Source of the DNA: Amycolatopsis albispora
Lineage (GTDB): Bacteria > Actinomycetota > Actinomycetes > Mycobacteriales > Pseudonocardiaceae
Direction: 5' to 3'
DNA: 64,000 nucleotides
Assembly (NCBI RefSeq): GCF_003312875.1
Contig: NZ_CP015163.1
Span: 3,782,001 to 3,846,000 of the forward strand
Shown here: positions 45,437-54,310 of the stretch, piece by piece
How positions within the stretch are numbered: the stretch's first letter is position 1
Layout of the letters: every line of letters starts with the position of its first letter
The notes under the pieces: model-generated
What the model was told of the DNA's origin: nothing
Database searches by the model: none
Seen by the model: the letters and a program-made list of their open reading frames with translations, nothing else
Position numbers and translations under genes: made by a program

Positions 45437-47680
45437 CTAGTCCCGTGTGCAAGCCGCCCGTTCCCCGGCGGGCTCGAAGGCGCCCGACTCCGGGTCGAAG
45501 AGGTAGACCTGCGCCGCGCCCACGTCGAAGTACATCCCGGTCAGGTGCAGCTCACCGCGTGCTTCGGCCTCGGCGACCACCGGGTAGCGCCGCAGGTGCC
45601 GCAGCTGCTGGAGGATGTTGTGCAGGGCGAGCCGGTCGCCCTCGGCGGCCGGGGGTTCGCCGTCGAGCGACACCGGCGGGTTCAGCTCGTACCGGCGCAG
45701 GCTCGGCTCGGCGTGGCGGAGCCATTCGCGAACCGCGGGCAGTTCCGGGGTCCGGTCCAGCATCAGCTTCATCGCACCGCAGCCGGAATGGCCGCAGACA
45801 ACCACCTCCGGAACCCGGAGCACACCGACGGCGTACTCGATCGAGGCGCCGACCGACGAGTCCAGAGGCGGGCCGGTGTCTCCCGTGACCCCGGTGACGC
45901 CACTGTCGGCCGGGACCAGGTTGCCGATGTTCCGCACCGCGAACAGGTCACCGGGGCCGCTGGTGGTGATCAGGTTCGGCACGATCCGCGAGTCGGCGCA
46001 GGTGATGAACAGGGTGTGCGGGTTCTGCCCGTCGGCCAGCCCGCTCAGCGTGCCCTGCACCAGCGGCGCGGTCCGGCGCTGGAACTCCGAGGTGCCCAGC
46101 GCCAGCTGCGCGGTGGACGGCGGCGCGGTGCGCTGGTCGGGCAGGCGCGGGCCCGCCTTGGCCTGCCAGTCCGACCACGACGCCAGCCAGCGCGGCAGCA
46201 CCGGCGCGGCGGCCAGCCTGCTCACCGTCGGCGCGCCCGACTTGCCGCGCTCGTAGTACGGGTGCCCGATCTCGTCGACCACCACGGTGCCGCCGGTCCG
46301 CTCGTGCGCCTGCTGCCAGCTGGACAGGTTCTCGAAGGCGGCGTGGTCGAGGTAGTCCACCACCAGTTCCAGGGTGACGTCGGCGCGTTCGGGGATGTTG
46401 GCGAGCACCTTGGACAGCTTGGGGATGGACAGGAAGGTCAGCGCGCCGTCGACCACCACGCGCCAGCGGTCGCCGTCGGACTCGGCGTGGATCTTCGACC
46501 GGGTGCGCAGCAGCATCAGCACCAGCGAGGTGGCGATGCCCAGCAGCACGCCGGAGAGCATGTCGACAAAAACCACGCCGAGCAGGGTGACCAGGTACAG
46601 CGGCAGGTCCCCGTGGCGGTGGACGTCGCGGATGTGGCCGACGTGCAGCAGCTTCGCGCCGACGTGCACGAGCAGCCCGGCGAGCGCGGCCAGCGGGATG
46701 CTCTCCAGCAGCCCGGCCAGCAGCACGCTGAACAACAGCACCCAGATCCCGTGCATGACCGCGGAAGCACGCGTGCGGGCCCCGGCGGCGACGTTGGTGG
46801 AACTGCGCACGATCACGCCGGTGACCGGGAGGCCGCCGATCGCGCCGGAGGCCATGTTGGCCATGCCCTGCCCGACCAGTTCGCGGTTGAGGTTGGTGCG
46901 CGGGCCGGTGTGCAGCTTGTCCACCGCGATGGCCGAGAGCAGGCTTTCCACGCTGGCGACCAGCGCGATGGTGAGCACCGCGATGCCGATGTCGAACCAG
47001 CCGCCCCCGGGCAGCCGCGGCGCGAAGGAGATCTCCAGCAGGTTGCCCGGCAGCTCGATGCGGGGCAGTTGCATGCCCGCGACCAGCGCGAGCACGGTGG
47101 TGAAGGTGATCGCGGCCAGCGGGCCCGGCACCTTGCGCACGGACTGCGGCAGGCGCGGCCACAGCAGCAGGATGCCGATGGTCAGCACGCCGATGAAGGC
47201 GGCCGTGTCGTGGCTGCCGATCAGCTGGCCGGGCAGGGCGAGCAGGTTGTCCAGCGCGGAGCTCTGCGCGGAACCGCCGAGCACCACGTGCAACTGGCCG
47301 AGCACGATGGTCAGCCCGATGCCGCCGAGCATGCCGTGCACGATGGCGGGCGAGATGGCCAGCGCGGCCCGCGCGATCCGGCTCAGCCCGAGCAGGACCT
47401 GCAGCGCGCCGGCGGCGACCACGATGGCGCAGGTGGCCGCCCAGCCGAACCGGGAGATGGTTTCGGCGACCACCACGGTCAGCCCGGCGGCCGGGCCGCT
47501 GACCTGGAGCGCCGAACCGCCGAACAGACCGGCGATCACCCCGCCCACCACGGCGGCGATCAGCCCGGCCACGATCGGGGCACCGGAAGCCAGTGCGATG
47601 CCGAGCGAAAGGGGCACGGCGACCAGGAAGACAACAAGCGAAGCGGGCACGTCACGCCGCAATAGGGTGGCGAAGCTCAT
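45437..47680 (-). CDS. SulP-family anion transporter fused to beta-carbonic anhydrase
   Basis: About 747 residues. Residues 1-400 form the SulP transmembrane domain (SFATLLRRDVPASLVVFLVAVP ... GQGMANMASGAIGGLPVTG), about 420-510 a STAS domain, and about 570-740 a beta-carbonic anhydrase with zinc ligands CADSR (ITCADSRIVPNL) and HSGCG (VVCGHSGCGAMK). Such fusions import and hydrate or dehydrate bicarbonate/CO2. A frame continues to an ATG at 47794, but those 38 codons have many A/T third bases, unlike the rest of the gene, so ATG 47680 is preferred. It lies between bioA and bioD. Confidence 0.9.
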   Translation of the reverse strand: MSFATLLRRDVPASLVVFLVAVPLSLGIALASGAPIVAGLIAAVVGGVIAGLFGGSALQVSGPAAGLTVVVAETISRFGWAATCAIVVAAGALQVLLGLSRIARAALAISPAIVHGMLGGIGLTIVLGQLHVVLGGSAQSSALDNLLALPGQLIGSHDTAAFIGVLTIGILLLWPRLPQSVRKVPGPLAAITFTTVLALVAGMQLPRIELPGNLLEISFAPRLPGGGWFDIGIAVLTIALVASVESLLSAIAVDKLHTGPRTNLNRELVGQGMANMASGAIGGLPVTGVIVRSSTNVAAGARTRASAVMHGIWVLLFSVLLAGLLESIPLAALAGLLVHVGAKLLHVGHIRDVHRHGDLPLYLVTLLGVVFVDMLSGVLLGIATSLVLMLLRTRSKIHAESDGDRWRVVVDGALTFLSIPKLSKVLANIPERADVTLELVVDYLDHAAFENLSSWQQAHERTGGTVVVDEIGHPYYERGKSGAPTVSRLAAAPVLPRWLASWSDWQAKAGPRLPDQRTAPPSTAQLALGTSEFQRRTAPLVQGTLSGLADGQNPHTLFITCADSRIVPNLITTSGPGDLFAVRNIGNLVPADSGVTGVTGDTGPPLDSSVGASIEYAVGVLRVPEVVVCGHSGCGAMKLMLDRTPELPAVREWLRHAEPSLRRYELNPPVSLDGEPPAAEGDRLALHNILQQLRHLRRYPVVAEAEARGELHLTGMYFDVGAAQVYLFDPESGAFEPAGERAACTRD

Positions 47681-47916
47681 GATCACCAGGAAACACAGGT
47701 CCGCGCGAAAAGTCCGCTTTGTGAAGAGATCCTCATGTTCTGCACCCGGCGGCTTCGTCACGTATTCGGGAACACGAACCGCTATCTCGGTCATTCACGT
47801 GGGCCAGGTCTCACCCTATCCGGAGGGCAACCGCCGAAAATTGTCGCGCTGCGTACGGATTTAACCCGAGCAACATTCAGTTAACCGGCGTTGTCACATG
47901 ATCGGGTGAATTTCAC
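47681..47916. other. AT-richer promoter region between bioA and the transporter gene
   Basis: About 236 bp with clearly lower GC than its surroundings. It should contain the promoter for the transporter-bioD-bioB-bsaP transcript. No BioQ-like TGAAC-type dyad or biotin-repressor site was recognised. Confidence 0.4.
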
Positions 47917-49200
47917 TCAAGCCACCGCCGCGGCCGCCACGATGGCGCGCGCGATCGACTCCACGTCCTCGTCGGAGCTGACGTACGGCGGCATCGTGTA
48001 GATCAGGTCGCGGAACGGCCGCACCCACACGCCGTGCTCGGTCACCACCCTGGTCGCGGTGGCCATGTCGACCGGGTGGTCCAGCTGCACCACGCCGATC
48101 GCCCCGAGCACCCGGACCTCGCGCACCGCGGGCAGCTCCGCCGCCGCCGAAAGTCCACTTTGGAGTCCAGCCTCGATGCGCCGGACCTCGGCGAGCCAGT
48201 CCTGGCCGAGCAGCACTTCGATGGAGGCGTTCGCCACCGCGCTGGCGAGCGGATTGCCCATGAAGGTCGGCCCGTGCGCGAGCACCGGCAGTTCGCCACG
48301 CGAAATGCCATCGGCGATTTCCGGTGTGCACAATGCCGCCGCCATGCTCAGATAACCGCCGGTCAGCGCCTTGCCGACGCAGAGCACGTCGGGCGTGATC
48401 CCGGCGTGGTCCGCCGCGAACAACGCGCCGGACCGGCCGAATCCGGTGGCGATTTCGTCCAGGATGAGCAGCACCCCGTTTTCCGCGGTGATCTCGCGCA
48501 GCGCGCGCACGTATCCCGGATTGTGGAAACGCATTCCGCCCGCGCCCTGCACCACCGGTTCCACGATCACCGCGGCCAGTTCGTGCGCGTGCGCCGCGAC
48601 CTGCTCGGCCAGCATGTCCACATAGGACTGGTCGAGCGGGGCGCCGAACCCCGGCGGCGGGGCGGGCACAAAAACCTGTTCGGCGAGCGTGCCCTTCCAC
48701 AGCGAGTGCATGCCGCCGTCGGGATCGCACACGCTCATCGGCTGGAAGGTGTCGCCGTGGTAGCCACCGCGCCAGGTGAGCAGCCGCCGCTTGCCCGGCT
48801 GCCCGGTGGACTGCCAGTACTGCATGCACATCTTGACCGCGACCTCGATCGAGACCGAGCCGGAGTCGCACAGGAACACGTGCTCCAGCCCGTCCGGGGT
48901 GATCTCCACCAGGGTGCGGGCGAGCGAGATCGCCGGTTCGTGGGTGAGCCCGCCGAACATCACGTGGCTCATCCGCCCGGCCTGCGCGGTCAGCGCGGCG
49001 TCGAGCACCGGGTGCCGGTAACCGTGCACGGCCGCCCACCAGGAGGACATGCCGTCCACCAGCTCGCGGCCGTCGGCCAGGCGCAGCCGCACCCCCGCCG
49101 CCTCGCGGACCAGCAGCGGGGGCACGGTGCCGGGCATCGGGCCGTACGGGTGCCACACGTGACGCGCGTCGAGCGCGAGCAGTTCCTCCTGGCTCGTCAT
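47917..49200 (-). CDS. bioA: Adenosylmethionine-8-amino-7-oxononanoate aminotransferase
   Basis: 427 residues. PLP enzyme making 7,8-diaminopelargonate with SAM as amino donor. [50 protein letters not shown] and the PLP lysine in [10 protein letters not shown] are all present. ATG 49200 preferred to GTG 49209. It is the first biotin gene, 236 bp from the transporter gene; bioF is not in this window. Confidence 0.96.
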   Translation of the reverse strand: MTSQEELLALDARHVWHPYGPMPGTVPPLLVREAAGVRLRLADGRELVDGMSSWWAAVHGYRHPVLDAALTAQAGRMSHVMFGGLTHEPAISLARTLVEITPDGLEHVFLCDSGSVSIEVAVKMCMQYWQSTGQPGKRRLLTWRGGYHGDTFQPMSVCDPDGGMHSLWKGTLAEQVFVPAPPPGFGAPLDQSYVDMLAEQVAAHAHELAAVIVEPVVQGAGGMRFHNPGYVRALREITAENGVLLILDEIATGFGRSGALFAADHAGITPDVLCVGKALTGGYLSMAAALCTPEIADGISRGELPVLAHGPTFMGNPLASAVANASIEVLLGQDWLAEVRRIEAGLQSGLSAAAELPAVREVRVLGAIGVVQLDHPVDMATATRVVTEHGVWVRPFRDLIYTMPPYVSSDEDVESIARAIVAAAAVA

Positions 49201-49225
49201 GGCTGGCACCCTACGGGCGCCCCGG

Positions 49226-50449
49226 CTACCCCAGTCGGACCGGGAGTTGCTCCATGCCGTGCATCAGGGTGCTGGCCCGCCACCGCAGCCGCGATGGCTC
49301 ACCCGCCAGCGCCAGCCCGTCGAAGCGGGCGAGCAGGCGGCCGATCGCGATCTCCGCCTCCGCCCTGGCCAGCGGCGCGCCGACGCAGTAGTGGATGCCG
49401 TGCCCGAAGGCCAGGTGCCCGCCCGCCGGGCGCTTGACGTCGAGCTTGGCCGGATCCTCGAAGCGCGCGGGGTCGCGGTTCGCCGCGAGCAGCGAGATCA
49501 GCACGAACTCGCCCGCGCCGATCTCCACCTCCCCGACCCGCACCGGCTCGGCGGTGAACCGCAGCGTGGCCAGGTTCACCGGCCCGTCGAGGCGCAGGAA
49601 CTCCTCGACCGCACCGGGCAGCAGCGCGGGATCTGCCCGCAGCGCGGCCAGCTGCTCCGGGTCGCGCAGCAGCGCGAGCACGCCGTTGCCGATCAGGTTC
49701 ACCGTGGTCTCGTGCCCGGCGACCAGCAGCAGGAACGCCATCGGCACCAGCTCGTGCTCGGCGAGGCGGTCACCGTCCTCGGAGACCTGCACCAGGTCGG
49801 ACAGCAGGTCCGGCCCCGGTTCGGCCCGCTTGCGCTCGATCAATTCACGCAGGTAGGTCACCAGCTCACCGGCCGCCTGCTCGATCGGTGCCGCCGGATC
49901 GGCCGAGACCAGCGTGTTCGACCAGTCGCGGAACGCGGCGCGCTCAGCCTCCGGCACGCCGAGCAGCTCGCAGATCACCGTGATCGGCAGCGGGAAGGCG
50001 AAGGTCTCCAGCAGGTCGACCTCCCCGCCGGCCGCCTCCATCTGGTCGAGCAGCGCGTCGGTGATCTGCTCGATGCGTGGCCGGAGCCGCTCCACCGACT
50101 TCGGCGTGAACGCCTTGTTCACCAGCTTGCGCAGGCGGGTGTGCTCGGGCGGGTCGGAGTTGAGCATGTGCGCGGTCAGCGCGGAGGCGAAGGTGCGCGG
50201 GCTCTCCTCGCCGTCGCGATGGTCGACCTGGGTCTCGAACAGCTCGGAGATCCGGCCGGCGTCCTTGCTCAGCCGCGGATCGGCGAGCAGCGCCCGCGCC
50301 TCGTGGTACCCGGTGACCACCCAGCCGCGCAGGCCACGCGGCATCACCACCGGGCGCGCCGGGCCCTCCCGGCGGAACACCTCCGCCACCGCGTGCGGGT
50401 CCTGCATGAACGCGTCGTCGAGCCGGACCGGTTCCACGACTGCCGCCAT
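49226..50449 (-). CDS. Cytochrome P450
   Basis: 407 residues, soluble bacterial (CYP105/107-like) monooxygenase. AGHETT (oxygen-binding helix I), [10 protein letters not shown] (ExxR region), and heme loop [14 protein letters not shown] with the cysteine ligand are intact. Redox partner genes are absent. Substrate unknown. Next gene upstream is a HXXEE protein, 30 bp away in the same direction, so co-expression is possible. Confidence 0.95.
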   Translation of the reverse strand: MAAVVEPVRLDDAFMQDPHAVAEVFRREGPARPVVMPRGLRGWVVTGYHEARALLADPRLSKDAGRISELFETQVDHRDGEESPRTFASALTAHMLNSDPPEHTRLRKLVNKAFTPKSVERLRPRIEQITDALLDQMEAAGGEVDLLETFAFPLPITVICELLGVPEAERAAFRDWSNTLVSADPAAPIEQAAGELVTYLRELIERKRAEPGPDLLSDLVQVSEDGDRLAEHELVPMAFLLLVAGHETTVNLIGNGVLALLRDPEQLAALRADPALLPGAVEEFLRLDGPVNLATLRFTAEPVRVGEVEIGAGEFVLISLLAANRDPARFEDPAKLDVKRPAGGHLAFGHGIHYCVGAPLARAEAEIAIGRLLARFDGLALAGEPSRLRWRASTLMHGMEQLPVRLG

Positions 50450-50479
50450 CTTCGCCCCCTAGTTTCCGTAAGCGCGTTG

Positions 50480-50950
50480 TCAGTTGGTCAACGACGCATA
50501 CCGGGCTTTGGTGCCCCGGGTCACCAGAACGGCCGTACCGTGCACCGCGCCGAGCAGCACGGGCAGCAGGGCCAGCCCCGCCCACGAGGTCCCCTCCTCG
50601 ATTCCCGCCGCCCGCAAGCGCTTGCGTGCCCAGCGCGAGAACGGGATCACCACCAGCGGCGAGGTCACCACCCCGGGCGTGTAACCGCGTGTCACCGCCG
50701 AACCAGCCAGGTGCACCCAGCCGTGGAGGTCGAACGCGGCCAGCGCGGTCCGGTAGAACCGGCTCCGGCCACCGGTCCGCGCACCGGCCACCGCTGCCGC
50801 CGCCACCACCCCGCCCATCAGGCCGATCGCCACCGCGGCGTGCTCACGCGACACCCCCGCCCACTTCGGCATGGTGGCCAGCTCCTCCAGATCGTGCACC
50901 AGCCACGCGCCGAACAGGCCCAGCGTGGCCGCCTTCGACACTTCCGCCAC
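50480..50950 (-). CDS. HXXEE-domain membrane protein
   Basis: 156 residues with about four hydrophobic helices and the signature VHDLEELATMPKW (HxxEE) near the start. Function unknown; HXXEE proteins are putative membrane enzymes or carriers. Start GTG 50950 chosen because GGGAGG lies 8 nt before it. Divergent from a TetR regulator with its operator upstream, so likely the regulator's target. Confidence 0.78.
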   Translation of the reverse strand: MAEVSKAATLGLFGAWLVHDLEELATMPKWAGVSREHAAVAIGLMGGVVAAAAVAGARTGGRSRFYRTALAAFDLHGWVHLAGSAVTRGYTPGVVTSPLVVIPFSRWARKRLRAAGIEEGTSWAGLALLPVLLGAVHGTAVLVTRGTKARYASLTN

Positions 50951-50968
50951 TTCACCCACCTCCCAAGA

Positions 50969-50989
50969 AACGCAACGCACCGTTGCGTT
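50969..50989. promoter_or_regulatory. TetR-type dyad operator
   Basis: Perfect 9-3-9 palindrome AACGCAACG-CAC-CGTTGCGTT in the 72-bp gap between the divergent HXXEE and TetR-type genes. Position and symmetry are those of an operator bound by the local TetR protein, repressing itself and the HXXEE-P450 transcript. Confidence 0.8.
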
Positions 50990-51022
50990 GCTATGTTAAC
51001 CACAACAGGCAGGAGGTTGTCG

Positions 51023-51589
51023 ATGCCGGACGGACGCGGGCCCCGGCGGGCGCAGGAGATCTTCACCGCGACGCTGGAGCTGCTCACCGAACTCGGATAC
51101 GACGGGCTGACCGTCGAGGGCGTCGCGGCGCGGTCCGGGGTGAACAAGACCACGCTGTACCGCTGGTGGCCGTCGAAGGACGCGCTGCTCGGCGCGGCCC
51201 TGCTCGACGCCCGCATCTTCGAACTGTCCATTCCGGACACCGGATCGTTGCGCGGTGACCTGGAATCCTTGCTGCGCCAGGTGAACCGCCTGCTCACCGG
51301 GGCGAAGACCGGAGCGATCGCCTCGGCCGCGCTGAGTGCCGCGCTCCACCGCCCGGAGCTGGCGACGGTGCTCGGCGCCTTCTTCGGCGACCGGCTCAGC
51401 CAGGAACTGCCCATCTTCGACCGCGCCCGCGCCCGCGGTGAACTGCCCGACGGCACCGATCCCCGGCTGCTGATGGACCTGCTCGGCGGCGCGCTGTGGA
51501 TGCGCGCGCTGATCCGGCAGGAAGCCCCGAAACCGGCGTTCGTCCGCGAGATCGTCGACGTGGTGCTGCGAGGTGCCGCCGTTGCCTGA
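51023..51589 (+). CDS. TetR/AcrR-family regulator
   Basis: 188 residues. N-terminal TetR HTH (VEGVAARSGVNKTTLYRWWPSKDAL); C-terminal ligand-binding helices of the TetR_C_11 or similar class. ATG 51023 has AGGAGG 7 nt upstream. Ligand unknown. Its stop lies inside the start of the following kinase-like gene. Confidence 0.93.
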   Translation: MPDGRGPRRAQEIFTATLELLTELGYDGLTVEGVAARSGVNKTTLYRWWPSKDALLGAALLDARIFELSIPDTGSLRGDLESLLRQVNRLLTGAKTGAIASAALSAALHRPELATVLGAFFGDRLSQELPIFDRARARGELPDGTDPRLLMDLLGGALWMRALIRQEAPKPAFVREIVDVVLRGAAVA

Positions 51590-52208
51590 GCGCCGCTACC
51601 GCCCGATTTCCCCGGACCTGCTCGCCCGCGAACTCACCGAAGCCATCCTGGCGGGCCCGATCTCGCGGGTCGCCATCGACGGTGCCGGCGCGGCACCCGG
51701 CACGCTCGCCGACGCCGTGGCCGAGCTGCTTCGCCCACACGGCAGGGAAACCTTGCGTGTGTCCACAAAGGACTTCCTGCGCGCGGCCTCACTGCGGTAC
51801 GAACGCGGCAAGCGCGATCCGGACGCGCGTTACGACGACTGGCTCGACATCGGCGGCCTGCGCCGCGAGGTGCTCGACCCGGCCGGTCCCGGCGGCTCCG
51901 GTCTCGCGCTGCCCGCGCTCTGGGACGCCGAGCGCGACCGCGCCACCCGGCTCGACCGCGTCCGGCTGCGTCCCGGTGCGGTGGTGCTGGTCGACGGTGA
52001 ACTGCTGCTCGGGCACGGCCTGCCGTTCGACTTCACCGTGCACCTCCTGCTCTCCCCCGGCGCGCTGGCCAGGCACCTGCCCGCGGCCGAGCACTGGGCG
52101 CTGCCCGCGTTCGAGCGGTACGCCGACGAGGTCGCGCCCGGTGAGTTCGCCGACGTGGTGGTCCGCATGGACGACCCGCGCCACCCGGCCCTGATCGAGC
52201 GGGCCTGA
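51573..52208 (+). CDS. Uridine kinase-like P-loop protein lacking Walker A lysine
   Basis: 211 residues. Resembles actinobacterial proteins annotated as uridine kinase: VAIDGAGAAPGTLADAV in place of GxxGxGKT, VSTKDFLRAASLRYERGKRDPD, YDDWLDIGGLRREVLDP and VVLVDGELLLGHGLPFDFTVHL. The Walker A Lys is missing, so classical nucleotide phosphorylation is doubtful. Start GTG 51573 (or TTG 51582) overlaps tetR, so they are translated together. Confidence 0.75.
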   Translation: MPPLPERRYRPISPDLLARELTEAILAGPISRVAIDGAGAAPGTLADAVAELLRPHGRETLRVSTKDFLRAASLRYERGKRDPDARYDDWLDIGGLRREVLDPAGPGGSGLALPALWDAERDRATRLDRVRLRPGAVVLVDGELLLGHGLPFDFTVHLLLSPGALARHLPAAEHWALPAFERYADEVAPGEFADVVVRMDDPRHPALIERA

Positions 52209-53119
52209 TGTCACCTTCTCCGCCGCCGGCTCGTCAAGCAGGTGTGGACGACTTCGAAGCCCACCGCACGCACCTGCGCGCGGTGGCGTACCGGATGCTG
52301 GGCTCGGTGTCCGAAGCCGACGACGCGGTGCAGGAGGCCTGGCTGCGGCTGAACCGCGTCGGCGACGACGTGGACCAGATCGGCAACCTCGGCGGCTGGC
52401 TGCACACCGTGGTGTCCCGCATCTGCCTGGACATGCTGCGGGCACGCCAGGCACGCCGCGAAGAACCGCTGGACGACGTGCCCGAGCGCGGCTGGGCCCG
52501 CGAGGACCCGGAGGCCGAGGCGGTGCTGGCCGATTCGGTGGGCCGCGCGCTGCTCGTGGTGCTCGACACGCTCGCCCCCGCCGAGCGGATCGCCTTTGTG
52601 CTGCACGACCTGTTCGCCGTGCCGTTCGACCGGATCGGGCCGATCGTGGACCGCAGCCCGGCCACCGCGAAGAAGCTCGCCAGCCGCGCGCGGCAGCGGC
52701 TGCGCAGCAATCCCACCGCGTCCGCGAGCGAACTGGCTGCCCGGCGGAAGGTGATCGAGGCGTTCCTGGCCGCCGCCCGCGACGGCGACCTCGACACGCT
52801 GCTCGACGTGCTCGCCCCGGACGCCGTCCGCCGCTCCGACCCGGCCGTACTTCCGCCGGGCGCGCCTGCCGAGGTGCGAGGCGCGCGGGCCGTGGCCGAA
52901 AGCATCATGCAGTTCGGGCGGCGGGCGCACCTGGCCGAAATCGCGCTGGTGAACGGCGAACTCGGCGTGGTCGTCGCCCCGGGTGGACGGCTGGCCCTCG
53001 TGCTCACCTTCACCATCGACGGTGGGCTGGTCACCGGCTACGAGGTCATCGCGTCCCCGCGCCGCCTGGCCACCTTCGAGCTGGCGCTCAGCGAACCACC
53101 GCGATCGGGTCACCGCTGA
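52208..53119 (+). CDS. ECF sigma factor, SigJ/ECF41-type with C-terminal SnoaL-like domain
   Basis: 303 residues. Sigma region 2 (HLRAVAYRMLGSVSEADDAVQEAWLRLNR split by the helix break) and region 4 (LAPAERIAFVLHDLFAVPFDRIGPIVDRSPATAKKLASRARQRLR) are followed by a SnoaL/NTF2-like C-terminal domain (residues about 185-300) that regulates ECF41 factors. ATG 52208 shares a base with the previous stop. Its 3' end overlaps the convergent pimB by 32 bp. Confidence 0.92.
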   Translation: MSPSPPPARQAGVDDFEAHRTHLRAVAYRMLGSVSEADDAVQEAWLRLNRVGDDVDQIGNLGGWLHTVVSRICLDMLRARQARREEPLDDVPERGWAREDPEAEAVLADSVGRALLVVLDTLAPAERIAFVLHDLFAVPFDRIGPIVDRSPATAKKLASRARQRLRSNPTASASELAARRKVIEAFLAAARDGDLDTLLDVLAPDAVRRSDPAVLPPGAPAEVRGARAVAESIMQFGRRAHLAEIALVNGELGVVVAPGGRLALVLTFTIDGGLVTGYEVIASPRRLATFELALSEPPRSGHR

Positions 53120-54233
53120 GCATGGTGGCCAGCCGGTCGGCCAGCACGTCCCAGCGCCAGCTCCGGCTGACCCACTCGCGGCCCGCCTCGCCCATGCGGC
53201 GGGCGCGGGCCGGGTCGTCCAGCAGCGGCGCGAGCGTGTCCACCAGCTGCATCAGGTCCCTGCCGTCGACCACGTGCCCGGTCACCTCGTCGAGCACGGT
53301 TTCCGGCGCGCCACCCGAGCGCCCGGCCACCACCGGCAGCCCGGTCGCCGACGCCTCCAGGTAGACGATGCCGAGGCCCTCCACGTCGAGCCCCTTGCCG
53401 CGGGTCCGCGCGGGCATGGCGAACACGTCACCCGCCGCGTAGTGCGCGGGCAGTTCCTCCCACGGCACCGAGCCGGTGAGCACCACGTCGTTCCCGAGGC
53501 CGAACGCGTCCACCGTCGCGGCCAGCTTCTGGCGGTACGGCCCGCCGCCGACCAGCAGCAACGCGGCGTCCGGCACGCGCTGGCGCAGCATCTGCATGGC
53601 CACGATCAGCACGTCCTGGCCCTTGCGCGGCACCAGCCTGGACACGCAGACCACGGTCGGCCGGTCGCCGAGCCCGTAGCGCTTGCGGATGGTTTCGCGC
53701 GCGGACTGGTCCGGGCGGAACAGCTCCGGGTCCACTCCGGACGGCAGGTGCTCCAGCCCGGCCATCGGGCCGAAGGCGGCGGCGAAGCGGTTGCGGGTGT
53801 ACTCGCTGACGAAGGTGACCACGTCGGCGGTGTCACCGATCCGCCGCAGCGCCTGCCGCGCGGCGGGCAGCATCGACCAGCCGACCTCGTGCCCGTGGGT
53901 GCTGGCCAGCACCCGCTGCGCCCCGGCCGCCCGCAGCGGGTGGCCGAGCAGCGCCAGCGGCGCCGCCGCGCCGAACCAGACCGCCTCGCAGTCGCGGGCC
54001 CGCATGATCTCCTTCGCCCGCCGCAGCACGCCGGGGGTCGGCAGCATCAGCGAGGTCGGGTGGCGGACCACCTCGAACGGCGCCGCCGCGTCGAACTCCG
54101 CGTCACCGCGCCACGCCGGTGCGTAGACCACCAGGTCCTCCGCGGGCACCCGCGTGGCGAGCGAGTGCAGATAGGACTGGATACCGCCCGGCCGGGGCGG
54201 GAAGTCGTTGGTCACCAGGAGCGTTCGGCGCAC
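53088..54233 (-). CDS. pimB: GT4 mannosyltransferase, PimB'-like
   Basis: 381 residues. The N-terminus LLVTNDFPPRPGGIQSYL and STHGHEVGWSMLP, CVSRLVPRKGQDVL and TRGKGLDVEGLGIVYLEAS match the mycobacterial phosphatidylinositol mannoside mannosyltransferase PimB' closely, as does the neighbouring NlpC/P60 gene (same order in Mycobacterium tuberculosis, Rv2188c and Rv2190c). Transfers the second mannose in PIM synthesis at the inner membrane face. Start GTG 54233. Confidence 0.88.
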   Translation of the reverse strand: MRRTLLVTNDFPPRPGGIQSYLHSLATRVPAEDLVVYAPAWRGDAEFDAAAPFEVVRHPTSLMLPTPGVLRRAKEIMRARDCEAVWFGAAAPLALLGHPLRAAGAQRVLASTHGHEVGWSMLPAARQALRRIGDTADVVTFVSEYTRNRFAAAFGPMAGLEHLPSGVDPELFRPDQSARETIRKRYGLGDRPTVVCVSRLVPRKGQDVLIVAMQMLRQRVPDAALLLVGGGPYRQKLAATVDAFGLGNDVVLTGSVPWEELPAHYAAGDVFAMPARTRGKGLDVEGLGIVYLEASATGLPVVAGRSGGAPETVLDEVTGHVVDGRDLMQLVDTLAPLLDDPARARRMGEAGREWVSRSWRWDVLADRLATMLSGDPIAVVR

Positions 54234-54255
54234 CAGGCGAGGCTAGCGAAACGCA

Positions 54256-54291
54256 CGAAGGCCGCCTTCCCCGGGAGGAAGGCGGCCTTCG
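54256..54291 (-). terminator. 15-bp perfect hairpin downstream of the NlpC/P60 gene
   Basis: Arms CGAAGGCCGCCTTCC (54256-54270) and its complement (54277-54291), 6-nt loop. It lies 20 bp past the stop of the minus-strand NlpC/P60 gene and before pimB. The arms have the form GAA-GGCCGCC-TTC, echoing the GAA-N7-TTC layout of the AATGTGGCTTT repeat family. Confidence 0.65.
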
Positions 54292-54310
54292 CCAGTGGCT
54301 TTCCGGCGCG

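Noticed and set aside
44630..47916. BioQ-type biotin operator
   Set aside because: Looked for TGAAC/GTTCA-type dyads before bioA, bioB and the transporter gene; none convincing.
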